DNA of 21,844 bases from positions 1 to 21,844 of the forward strand of contig DAOMNQ010000047.1 of the NCBI GenBank assembly GCA_035443945.1. Direction: 5' to 3'. Of this stretch, positions 8,314-18,144 are shown piece by piece (within the stretch, counting starts at the first letter, position 1; each line of letters begins with the position of its first letter). The notes below the pieces were generated by a model that saw only the letters and a list, made by a program, of their open reading frames with translations, had not been told where the DNA came from and searched no databases. The position numbers and the translations under genes were made by a program. This DNA is from CAADGN01 sp035443945 (GTDB taxonomy: Bacteria; Planctomycetota; Phycisphaerae; Phycisphaerales; UBA1924).

Positions 8314-9027
8314 TCAGCGTGACCGGGCGTCCAGCGCGGCGGTCACGTGCTCGGGCCAGCGGCCGAGGAAATCGCCGACCCAGCGGATGCGGGCCTCAAA
8401 CTCCTCGGGCGTCCACCGTCGCGTGCCATCCGTCAGGCACAGGCGCCCCCGCTCGACATCGATCACGCCGGGGTCGGTGGCGAGCAGGAACTCCATCATC
8501 CTCGGGGTGACGACGTCGTAGGCGAACTTCCGGTCGCGGCACCGCACGTGGAACCGCCGGCTGAACTCCGAGGACTCAAAGTTGATGTCCGGGAACCCGA
8601 ACGCGCCGGCCAGTTTGTCGAAGACGCCCTCGCGCCGGATCAGCAGGTCGGGAACCTCATCGAAGGGCAGGTGCAGGATCAGGTACGACAGGTTGTAGGT
8701 GGTCGCCGACTTGCCGTGGTTCACGGTGTAGGTGAAGTCGCCCGTCTTGATGCGGCAGTCGCGCCCGACGAGCGAGAGCGTGCCCGAGATCGTGTTGTAC
8801 GCCGCTCGGGAGTGCCCCTGCCGAAAGACCTCGAAGTGGGAGTACTCGTCGTCGTGCCGGCGGTCGCGCCGCGCGTCGAAACGCAGCCCGAGGCGGTCGG
8901 CGAGCGCGGCCATCGCTTGGCGCCGCTTCACAGACGCGAGGTGGACCACCCACGCGATTGCGACGAACACGAGGACGCCGAGAACGGCGAAGATCGCTTC
9001 CGGAAACTGGATCGCGACGGTCTGCAC
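8314..9027 (-). CDS. LemA-associated membrane protein of unknown function
   Basis: I do not recognise a named family with certainty. The 237-residue product begins with one membrane helix (about residues 9-30, FAVLGVLVFVAIAWVV), then a short basic linker and a soluble domain rich in beta-type segments. It lies between the TlpA-like gene and lemA, with 13-bp gaps on both sides, so the three are almost certainly co-transcribed. DUF3137-type single-helix proteins are often found beside LemA, and this one resembles them in length and layout, which is a guess from context. Translation starts at a GTG (9027). Confidence 0.8.
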   Translation of the reverse strand: MQTVAIQFPEAIFAVLGVLVFVAIAWVVHLASVKRRQAMAALADRLGLRFDARRDRRHDDEYSHFEVFRQGHSRAAYNTISGTLSLVGRDCRIKTGDFTYTVNHGKSATTYNLSYLILHLPFDEVPDLLIRREGVFDKLAGAFGFPDINFESSEFSRRFHVRCRDRKFAYDVVTPRMMEFLLATDPGVIDVERGRLCLTDGTRRWTPEEFEARIRWVGDFLGRWPEHVTAALDARSR

Positions 9028-9040
9028 GGCGTGCGCGGCC

Positions 9041-10252
9041 CTACTTGTCCTGCGATTCGAGGTAGTCCTCGATGATCTTGGCCAGTTCGGCTTCCTTCTT
9101 CGGGGTGTAGCCCGTCTCCCGGTGGATGATCGTCCCGTCGAAGCCGATCAGGTAGAACGTCGGGATCGCCGCAACACTGTAGCTCTGCGCGACCGACGTC
9201 CCGTCCACGAGCAGGCTGTAGGTGTAGTTGCTCTCCGTCATGTACCCGGCGGGGTCCGCGCCCGGACGCTCGAAGCAACTCAGTCCGATCACCGCGACCG
9301 GACGCCCGGCGAACCGCTCGTGCAGCCGCTGGATGCTCGGCATCGCCTGCTTGCACGGCCCGCACCAGGTCGCCCAGAAGTCGATCAGGACCACTTTGCC
9401 CCGGTAGTCAGCGAGCGTGTGCGTGTTCCCCGCCGCGTCCTTCAGAGACCAGTCCGGAGCGGGTGAGCCGACGGCAAGGAGTTCCGGCGCGCCCGTACGT
9501 GCCTGGCGCGGCGGCTCGATCCGACGCGTCTCGTACCCCTCCGGCGCCTCGAGCCGGAACAGCGATTCCTCCGCTTCGGCCAGCACGCGAAGGTCCGAGA
9601 GCGACAGCACAACCGCCCCGACGCGCCCGTCGGTCTCCGTCAGCCTTTCGACTCGCCGCGGCAGGCTGTCCTCCATCCCGAAGTACCAGCGTGCCTTTGA
9701 CGTCTCGGGGTCGTCGCGGTACTCAACATAGACGACGTTGCAGAGCACCCCGTTGACATACGCCCGACCCTCGAGATCGGCGACGTGCGCATCGATTTCA
9801 TCCTTGAACGGCTCCGCGCTCGCGTATTCGGTCATCAGCAGTTTGTCGCCGACGAAGAGAAGCCGAAGCCCCTGGCCTGTGCCGTCGCCGACAAAGAAGA
9901 GGTTGCCGTCCGGGTTCACCAGGTACGCCTTGTCCCCGTCGAACGCGGACGTGAAGACCAGCGGCGCAGATGAACCAGGGCTCCACGCGGTTCCTTGGTA
10001 GTGAACCTTCGCGGGGTATGCCTCGAACGACGGATGGCGAGCGACCGTGACCGAGCCGATCACTGCTGGTTCGCGCGCCGCAGCGGCTCCGAACGCCTCT
10101 TGACGTGCCGTGTACGAGACGGCCTGGACCGCCCGCGTCGCGTCATCCGCCGCCCGAAGCACCTTCAGCGCGGCCTCCGTAGGCTGGCCGGATGCGGCGG
10201 TGACGGCGGACCAGCAGGCGGCAAGAGCAACCATCCAACGAGTCTGAGTCAT
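9041..10252 (-). CDS. exported TlpA-like thioredoxin with N-terminal LolA-like domain
   Basis: The 403-residue product has a signal peptide (residues 1-22, cleavage likely after TAASG) and two parts. Residues 25 to about 245 resemble the LolA/DUF2092 outer-membrane-lipoprotein-carrier type fold, judged from the strand pattern around DGDKAYLV and YFGMEDSLPRRVERL; this is tentative. The C-terminal ~140 residues are a clear TlpA/AhpC-type thioredoxin domain with the redox motif WCGPC (Cys297, Cys300) and a cis-proline near residue 364 in IPTFYLIG. Such domains reduce disulfides outside the cytoplasm, for example in cytochrome c maturation, but the partner here is unknown. It heads the minus-strand run with the LemA-associated gene and lemA. 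Confidence 0.85.
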   Translation of the reverse strand: MTQTRWMVALAACWSAVTAASGQPTEAALKVLRAADDATRAVQAVSYTARQEAFGAAAAREPAVIGSVTVARHPSFEAYPAKVHYQGTAWSPGSSAPLVFTSAFDGDKAYLVNPDGNLFFVGDGTGQGLRLLFVGDKLLMTEYASAEPFKDEIDAHVADLEGRAYVNGVLCNVVYVEYRDDPETSKARWYFGMEDSLPRRVERLTETDGRVGAVVLSLSDLRVLAEAEESLFRLEAPEGYETRRIEPPRQARTGAPELLAVGSPAPDWSLKDAAGNTHTLADYRGKVVLIDFWATWCGPCKQAMPSIQRLHERFAGRPVAVIGLSCFERPGADPAGYMTESNYTYSLLVDGTSVAQSYSVAAIPTFYLIGFDGTIIHRETGYTPKKEAELAKIIEDYLESQDK

Positions 10253-10361
10253 CTCGGGGCTCCACGGCCCCGGGGCGGGTTGGGGCCTCGGAAGAGTCTA
10301 TCGTGCGGGTCGGCGTTCGGATGCAGGTCTTCCGGGTCCGCAACGCACGTTTGGAGCGCCA

Positions 10362-10829
10362 ATGGCCAGGGGCAAGGCGGGCACGCCGACCATCGAGAAC
10401 CGCCGAGCGCGGCACGACTACGAAATCCTCGACTCGCTCGAGTGCGGCATCGTGCTGCTCGGCTCGGAGGTCAAGAGCGTGCGCGCCGGCAAGGTCTCGC
10501 TCGCCGAAGGCTACGTCATCGTCGAGGGCACGCCGCCACGCCTCACCCTGCTCGGCGTGAACATCGCCGAGTACCCGCCAGCGCCGGGAGCGCACGAGCC
10601 TACCCGCTCTCGCAGGCTCCTCGCACACCGACGCGAGATCGATAGGCTCGCCCGTCAGGTGGACCAAAAGGGCATGACCATCGTCCCCCTCAAGGTGTAC
10701 TTCAAGGAGGGCTACGCGAAAATGCTCATCGGACTCGGTCGCGGGCGAGGCAAGAGCGACAAACGCCAGCGCATCGCCGAGCGCGAGATGCAGCGCGACA
10801 TCGACCGGGCCATGACCAGGAAGCGCTGA
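10362..10829 (+). CDS. smpB: SsrA (tmRNA)-binding protein
   Basis: SmpB carries tmRNA to stalled ribosomes to start trans-translation. The 155-residue product has the expected beta-barrel core, with NRRARHDYEILDSLECGIVLLGSE at residues 13-36 and the tmRNA-contacting KSVRAGKVSLAEGYV, and ends in the basic tail that reads the empty mRNA channel (LGRGRGKSDKR). Length is typical. A GGAG ribosome site sits about 6 bp before the ATG. It is divergent from the TlpA-like gene across 109 bp. No ssrA gene was seen in this window. Confidence 0.97.
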   Translation: MARGKAGTPTIENRRARHDYEILDSLECGIVLLGSEVKSVRAGKVSLAEGYVIVEGTPPRLTLLGVNIAEYPPAPGAHEPTRSRRLLAHRREIDRLARQVDQKGMTIVPLKVYFKEGYAKMLIGLGRGRGKSDKRQRIAEREMQRDIDRAMTRKR

Positions 10830-10929
10830 GCCGCCGCGAGTCCCATCCCGAGCGGCGATGACGCCCGCAGGACCCCGTCCGAGACTTGGTAGAATCTCTG
10901 GGATGGGCGGGGGCGGATCGCCCTCGGCC

Positions 10930-10935
10930 GGGAGG
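10930..10935 (+). promoter_or_regulatory. ribosome binding site fixing the sigma factor start
   Basis: GGGAGG 4 bp before the ATG at 10940 selects that start over an in-frame upstream start at 10886, whose extra 18 codons are not family-like. Confidence 0.6.
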
Positions 10936-10939
10936 CGTC

Positions 10940-11566
10940 ATGTCGGGGGCACACGATCTCGAACCGACGCTCGAAGCCGCCCGCGCGGGCGACCGGGATG
11001 CCCTCATCAGGCTTCTCGACGCCGTAGGTCCGATGGTCCGCCGTCGCCTGGCCGAGAAACTGCCCCCCGCCATGCGATCCTCGATCGACGAGGACGACCT
11101 GATGCAGGTCACCTACATCGAGGCCGTCATGCGATTCCGCGGCTTCACCACCGGCGGGGTCTCGGGCTTCCTCGCCTGGGTGACGCGCCTGGCGGAGAAC
11201 AACCTGATCGACGCCGTGCGCGCCATGGAGGCTGACAAGCGCCCCGACCCGCGCAGGCGCGTGCAAGCCGGTCCGAACGCGGACTCGATGGCGCAACTGG
11301 TCGAACTGCTGGGCATGACCTACACGACGCCCAGCCGCATGGCCGCACGCGAGGAGGCCAACGCCGCCCTGGACCGCGCTCTCGCGAAACTCCCGGGCGT
11401 CTACGAGAGGGTGATCCGCCTGTACGACCTGGAGGGCAGGCCCGTCGAGGAAGTCGCGGCCGAGGTCGGACGATCCGCCGGCGCGGTCTACATGCTCCGG
11501 GCGCGGGCGCACGAGCGACTCCGCGAACTGCTCGGCTCCGCGTCGCAGTACTTCTCCGCGTCGTAG
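10940..11566 (+). CDS. ECF-type RNA polymerase sigma factor
   Basis: This 208-residue protein has the two-domain layout of extracytoplasmic-function sigma factors: region 2 near residues 20-95 (SSIDEDDLMQVTYIEAV, then FLAWVTRLAENNLID for -10 recognition) and region 4 near residues 140-198 (ALAKLPGVYERVIRLYDLEG, then a helix-turn-helix EVAAEVGRSAGAVYMLRARA). The usual Glu after DLxQ in region 2.2 is replaced by Val57-Thr58. The membrane kinase gene begins 10 bp downstream, and planctomycete ECF factors are often paired with Ser/Thr kinases. The kinase may therefore control this factor, though that is not shown by sequence. A weak -10-like TAGAAT lies at 10890-10895. Confidence 0.88.
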   Translation: MSGAHDLEPTLEAARAGDRDALIRLLDAVGPMVRRRLAEKLPPAMRSSIDEDDLMQVTYIEAVMRFRGFTTGGVSGFLAWVTRLAENNLIDAVRAMEADKRPDPRRRVQAGPNADSMAQLVELLGMTYTTPSRMAAREEANAALDRALAKLPGVYERVIRLYDLEGRPVEEVAAEVGRSAGAVYMLRARAHERLRELLGSASQYFSAS

Positions 11567-11575
11567 GGGGCGTCG

Positions 11576-14244
<2,669 letters not shown>

Positions 14245-14248
<4 letters not shown>

Positions 14249-14274
14249 ATCTGCTGCCCACCGTGTGGTAGGGT
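14245..14274 (+). promoter_or_regulatory. candidate promoter for the PEP-CTERM-like protein
   Basis: TTGAAT (14245-14250) and TAGGGT (14269-14274) are separated by 18 bp, overlapping the kinase stop codon. It would give the surface protein its own promoter in addition to read-through from the sigma-kinase genes. The match is modest, and a sigma factor other than the housekeeping one may be used. Confidence 0.35.
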
Positions 14275-14324
14275 GTTCGCCTGGAGGGGGCGCGTGCGAT
14301 CATGTGCGCCCACCGAACGGACGG

Positions 14325-14330
14325 AAGGAG
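14325..14330 (+). promoter_or_regulatory. ribosome binding site fixing the surface protein start
   Basis: AAGGAG lies 7 bp before the ATG at 14338. This favours that start over the in-frame ATG at 14302, and it leaves a normal signal peptide at the N-terminus. Confidence 0.7.
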
Positions 14331-14337
14331 AACTCGC

Positions 14338-16578
14338 ATGGTTCGGCGGCGCACGATCCGAAAGTCTCCTGGCTTCCCGCGACCGACGCGAGGCGGAACG
14401 CTCGTCCTTGCCGCCACGCTGACGCTCGCCGCGGCCGGGCACGCGGTCGGCCAAACCACCACCACCTGGACGTCCGTCCTCGACGGCGACTGGAGCGACC
14501 CCGGCAACTGGGACAACGGCGCGCCCCTCGACGACACGTTCAACGCCCTGATCGACCTGGGCGGCGTCTACATCGTCTCGCTCGACTCCTCCTTCACGAT
14601 CAACGACTTCCGCATGGCCGCAGTGGACGGTCGGCTCGACCTGCTCACCAACAAACTCACCCTGAACGGCACGTTCGACTTCATTGACTCCTTCATCACG
14701 AGCAACCCGGCAGGCGGCGAGATCGAGGTCCTCGGCGACGCGAACCTCTCGGACTTCTTTCTCCAGCGCAGCACGCTCCGAACCCAGGGCAAGTTCATCA
14801 TCGACAGCGCCTCGGGCGACGACATCTGCGACAGCGACATCGACCACCGCGGCAGCGAGGGCGCATGGCGAGGCTCCGCCGACCTGGGCTTCCGCAACGG
14901 CGGCTCCTTCACCATCGCGGATGGCGCGGGGTTCGCCGTCGAGAACGACCAGCGAATGTTCTGGACAGGCATCGGCGGGCAAGGCTCGTTCACGGTCGAG
15001 GGCACGCTCACGAAGGCCGCAGGCTCGGGCGAGACGTTCATCGAGCAGATCACATTCACCAACAACGGCACGGTCCGCGTCGAATCCGCGACGCTGCGCG
15101 CCGACACCGTCGCCAACGTCACCGGCAACACGCTCGCCGGCGGCGCGTGGGAGGTCGTCAACGGCTCCACGCTCCGGTTCGACGGGGTGAGCATCCTCAC
15201 CAACCAGGCCGACGTGCTGCTCGCCGGCACGGGCGCCACCTTCCTGGGCTTCGAGGGCGTCGAACTCAACGACGCGGGCGGCCGCCTCGCGGTGCGTGAC
15301 GCCGCGGTCTTCACGACCGGCGGCCCGCAGTTCGAGAACCTCGGCGTCCTCGAGGTCGGCACGGGCAGCCGCTTCGAGGTCCAGAGCGGGACACCGCTCG
15401 TCAACTTCTCCGCGGGCACCCTCAGCGACGGCGAGTTCATCGTCGCCGGTACGCTCGCCTTCGACGGCGCGGCCATCACCACCGTCGCCAGCCGCCTCGT
15501 CCTCGACGGCGCGGCGTCCGACGTCGTGGACAGTTCGCTCGGCGGCGAGCCGAGCGGCCTCACCGGCCTCCACACCGTCGCCGCGGGAGGCGAGTTCGCC
15601 ATCACGAACGGACGCGACTTCACGACCGAAGCCGACATGACCGTGGACGGCGACGGCGCGCTCACGGTCGGCCCCTCCTCACGCTTCCGCGTCGCTCCGG
15701 GGTCCGAACTCACCAACTTCAGTGCCGGCGTCTTCACAGGAGGCGTCTTCAACGTCAAGGGCGAACTCGTCTTCGACAATGCCGACGTCGAACGCATCGC
15801 CTCCGACCTCACCCTCGACGGGCCGGACTCCAAGTTCCTCAACGAGAACGAGCAGGACGGACTCCAGAATCTCTCCGTCATCGAGTCCAACGGCCGACTC
15901 GCCCTCCTCAACGGCCGAACGCTCGAAACGCTCGACTCGCTCACCGTCGAGGGCGAACTCTTCATCGGCGACACCAACGGCAACAAGCCCCGTCAGAAGA
16001 CCTCCCTCACCATCAACGGCGATCTCGTGCAGGAGGGCGGGCGCGCGTCGCTCGGCGGCGGAGACCTCATCGTCATCGGCGTCTACCACCTCATCGGCGC
16101 GGAACTCTCCGGCGAAGGCCGCGTCACCGCCGAACTCGTCGCCCGCGCGGGCCCGAGCCTCTCCCCCGGCGCGGGCATCGGGCAACTCACCATCATCGGC
16201 GATCTCATCACCCACGACGACGCCGCCCTCATCGCCGAAATCGCCATCCTCGCGCCCGGCGGAGACCTGGTCGCCGACCGCCTCCGCGTCCGCGGCACGG
16301 TCTTCCTCGACCCCGACAACGACGGCCACGGCGCGGTCCTCGACCTGCGCCTCAGCGGCGACTCGCTCCCGCTGGAAGGCGACTACATCCGCCTCATTGT
16401 CGCGGATGCGCTCGAAGGCCGATTCGGCACCGTCCTCGGCGCGCAGATCGACGACGACCTCTTCTTCAAGGTCGTCTACTCGGACCGGGGTGTCGGCGTC
16501 CGGGTCGTGCCTGCGCCGACGACGTTTGCCTGCTTCGCGGCGCTCGGCCTCCTTGCCGGGCGGCGCAGACGAGCCTGA
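14338..16578 (+). CDS. exported repeat protein with PEP-CTERM-like sorting tail
   Basis: This 746-residue protein is exported: a basic N-terminus, a hydrophobic stretch (about residues 20-33) and a cleavage site near AVGQT at 36-40. The mature start carries WSDPGNWDNGAP, the W-x-x-P-x-NW motif typical of planctomycete and verrucomicrobial beta-helical surface proteins. The body is rich in Gly, Asp, Thr and Leu, as in autotransporter-like beta-helices, with three divergent repeats of about 100 residues (268-568). The C-terminus has a VPAPTTFACFAALG segment, a short hydrophobic helix and an RRRRA end: the layout of a PEP-CTERM (exosortase) signal, although the motif is not canonical. The role is probably cell-surface or extracellular matrix; no enzyme domain was seen. 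It lies 89 bp after the kinase gene. Confidence 0.85.
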   Translation: MVRRRTIRKSPGFPRPTRGGTLVLAATLTLAAAGHAVGQTTTTWTSVLDGDWSDPGNWDNGAPLDDTFNALIDLGGVYIVSLDSSFTINDFRMAAVDGRLDLLTNKLTLNGTFDFIDSFITSNPAGGEIEVLGDANLSDFFLQRSTLRTQGKFIIDSASGDDICDSDIDHRGSEGAWRGSADLGFRNGGSFTIADGAGFAVENDQRMFWTGIGGQGSFTVEGTLTKAAGSGETFIEQITFTNNGTVRVESATLRADTVANVTGNTLAGGAWEVVNGSTLRFDGVSILTNQADVLLAGTGATFLGFEGVELNDAGGRLAVRDAAVFTTGGPQFENLGVLEVGTGSRFEVQSGTPLVNFSAGTLSDGEFIVAGTLAFDGAAITTVASRLVLDGAASDVVDSSLGGEPSGLTGLHTVAAGGEFAITNGRDFTTEADMTVDGDGALTVGPSSRFRVAPGSELTNFSAGVFTGGVFNVKGELVFDNADVERIASDLTLDGPDSKFLNENEQDGLQNLSVIESNGRLALLNGRTLETLDSLTVEGELFIGDTNGNKPRQKTSLTINGDLVQEGGRASLGGGDLIVIGVYHLIGAELSGEGRVTAELVARAGPSLSPGAGIGQLTIIGDLITHDDAALIAEIAILAPGGDLVADRLRVRGTVFLDPDNDGHGAVLDLRLSGDSLPLEGDYIRLIVADALEGRFGTVLGAQIDDDLFFKVVYSDRGVGVRVVPAPTTFACFAALGLLAGRRRRA
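15139..15429 (+). repeat. protein repeat unit A of the surface protein
   Basis: This 97-residue unit (residues 268-364) starts GGAWEVVNGSTLRFDG and ends with SRFEVQSGTPLVNFSAGTLS. Its last part is repeated almost exactly at the end of unit B, and its first part corresponds to the starts of units B and C. Confidence 0.6.
15430..15741 (+). repeat. protein repeat unit B of the surface protein
   Basis: This 104-residue unit (residues 365-468) starts GEFIVAGTLAFDGAAIT and ends SRFRVAPGSELTNFSAGVF. The matching pattern is a GxFxVxGxLxFD start, a GLTGLHTVAAGGEFAITNGR middle and a final S-R-F ... L-x-N-F-S-A-G block. Confidence 0.65.
15742..16041 (+). repeat. protein repeat unit C of the surface protein
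   Basis: This unit of about 100 residues (469-568) starts GVFNVKGELVFDNADVE, then SDLTLDGPDSKFLN and GLQNLSVIESNGRLALLNGR, matching unit B position by position. It lacks the final NFSAG block, which suggests it is the worn last copy. Confidence 0.6.
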
Positions 16579-16716
16579 TCCGCCCCCCCGAAGCCACGCT
16601 CGCCCCACGTCGCGACGCCCTCGCGCCGGAGCCGTCGCTCCCGCCCAGCCTCCGCGACCCTCGATCCCGGCTATCGTCCTGACCCGGCGACGCCGGTGGA
16701 TCACGAGGGAGACCAC

Positions 16717-17931
16717 ATGCCCAGGAAGGTCGTGCTCGCGTACTCCGGCGGTCTGGACACCTCCGCCGTCATCCCCTGGCTCCGCGAGAACATGGATTGC
16801 GAGGTCATCGCCTTCGTCGGCGACGTCGGTCAGGGCGACGAGGAACTCGCCGGCGTCGAGTCCAAGGCCCTCAAGTCCGGCGCATCCGTCTGCAAGGTTG
16901 TGGACCTCCGCCGCGAGTTCATCCGCGATTACGTCTTCCCTACGCTCATCGCCGGGATCGTCTACGAGGGCCGGTACCTGCTCGGCACCTCGATCGCCCG
17001 GCCCCTGCTCGCCAAGGCCCAGGTGGACGTCGCCCGCGAGTACAAGGCCGACGCCCTCGCCCACGGCTGCACCGGCAAGGGCAACGATCAGGTGCGATTC
17101 GAGAGCACCTTCGCCGCGCTCGCCCCCGACCTCGAGGTCATCGCCCCTTGGCGCCACTGGAATCTCCGCTCCCGCGAGGACCTGCTGAACTATCTCGCCG
17201 AGCGGAACATCCCCACCACCGCCACCGCGAAGAAACTCTACTCCCGCGACCGCAACCTCTGGCACATCTCCCACGAGGGCGGCCCGCTCGAAGACCCCGC
17301 CTGCCCGCCCCCCGACGACGTCTGGATGCTCACGCGCAACCCCAAGAACGCGCCAGACGAGCCGCGCGACATCGCCATCGACTACGAACGCGGCCGACCC
17401 GTCGCTGTCGAAGGCGAACGCCTCGCCCCGGAGAGCCTCGTCGCCCACCTCAACGCCGTCGCGGGCGAGCACGGCGTCGGCCGCGTGGACATCCTCGAAA
17501 ACCGCCTCGTCGGCATGAAGTCCCGCGGGCTCTACGAGACGCCCGGCGGCACCGTCATCGTCGAAGGCCTCCGCGGCATCGAGCAATGCGTCCTCGACCG
17601 CGAGACCTCGCACTGGAAGGACGAGATGGCCGTGCGCTTCGCCGAACTGGTCTACAACGGCCGCTGGTTCACGCCCCTGCGGGAGGCCCTCAGCGCGTGC
17701 GCCGAGAAGATCGCCGAACGGCTGACAGGCCGCGCCGTCGTCCGGCTCTACAAGGGGAGCGCGACACTCGTCGCCCGCTCCTCGCCCTTCAGCCTCTACG
17801 AGGAGAGTTACGCGACCTTCGCCGCCGACGAGGTCTACAACCAGAAGCACGCCGAGGGCTTCATCCGCCTCCTCAGCCTCCCCGAACGCATCGCCGCCCT
17901 CAAGTTCGGGCGGGGCGGGGGGCGGAACTGA
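16717..17931 (+). CDS. argG: argininosuccinate synthase
   Basis: ArgG joins citrulline and aspartate at the cost of ATP to form argininosuccinate, the penultimate step of arginine synthesis. The 404-residue product is of normal length, with the ATP-binding P-loop-like motif YSGGLDTS at residues 9-16, ALAHGCTGKGNDQVRFE near residues 111-127 and the conserved SPFSLYEESYATF near the end. The ATG at 16717 has GAGGGAGA before it; an in-frame start 7 codons upstream adds nothing family-like. It follows the surface protein by 138 bp with no relation in function, and it is the last ordinary chromosomal gene before the phage-like region. Confidence 0.97.
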   Translation: MPRKVVLAYSGGLDTSAVIPWLRENMDCEVIAFVGDVGQGDEELAGVESKALKSGASVCKVVDLRREFIRDYVFPTLIAGIVYEGRYLLGTSIARPLLAKAQVDVAREYKADALAHGCTGKGNDQVRFESTFAALAPDLEVIAPWRHWNLRSREDLLNYLAERNIPTTATAKKLYSRDRNLWHISHEGGPLEDPACPPPDDVWMLTRNPKNAPDEPRDIAIDYERGRPVAVEGERLAPESLVAHLNAVAGEHGVGRVDILENRLVGMKSRGLYETPGGTVIVEGLRGIEQCVLDRETSHWKDEMAVRFAELVYNGRWFTPLREALSACAEKIAERLTGRAVVRLYKGSATLVARSSPFSLYEESYATFAADEVYNQKHAEGFIRLLSLPERIAALKFGRGGGRN

Positions 17932-18075
17932 CGCGTGCCGGTCATGGATGCCTGAAACGTGGCGAGTATCGGCCTGATACCCGCGCTCCCGTCCTGAACC
18001 CATCCTCTGCTCGCACTGCCGACCTCTCGGACATGCTCGCCGCCCTCTCGCGGCTGGTCCGGGAGGATCGGCGCG
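17932..18075. other. junction between argG and the phage-like region
   Basis: This 144-bp stretch holds no recognisable gene or tRNA. A weak inverted repeat GTATC-GGCCT-GATAC lies at 17966-17980, and an 18-codon open frame (18033-18089) overlaps the next start; neither is convincing. If the region beyond is a prophage, an attachment site should lie here, but it cannot be identified without the other end. Confidence 0.4.
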
Positions 18076-18129
18076 ATGAACGGACGTGACCTGCGGAGCG
18101 GCGTGGCCGAGATGGCGCTGGGCGTCTAG
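18076..18129 (+). other. 17-codon reading frame ending in an in-frame amber codon
   Basis: An ATG at 18076 with a GGGAGG ribosome site 9 bp before it opens a frame (MNGRDLRSGVAEMALGV) that ends at TAG 18127-18129 and continues directly in the same frame into the 18145-18690 gene. Third positions keep the GC preference on both sides of the stop, as if the gene were once, or still is, read through. A hairpin AGGGG-CTG-CCCCT (18128-18140) begins within the stop codon. It may equally be a short leader peptide, a mutation or a sequencing error. Confidence 0.45.
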
Positions 18130-18144
18130 GGGCTGCCCCTCTGC

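Noticed and set aside
17966..17980. The GTATC-GGCCT-GATAC inverted repeat as argG terminator or attachment core
   Set aside because: The stem is only five bp with no T-tract, and a single copy cannot be tested as an attachment site within this window.
18033..18089. An 18-codon open frame (MLAALSRLVREDRRDERT) overlapping the next start
   Set aside because: No ribosome site and too short to judge. It could be the end of a small coupled gene, but no start codon exists further upstream in its frame after argG.
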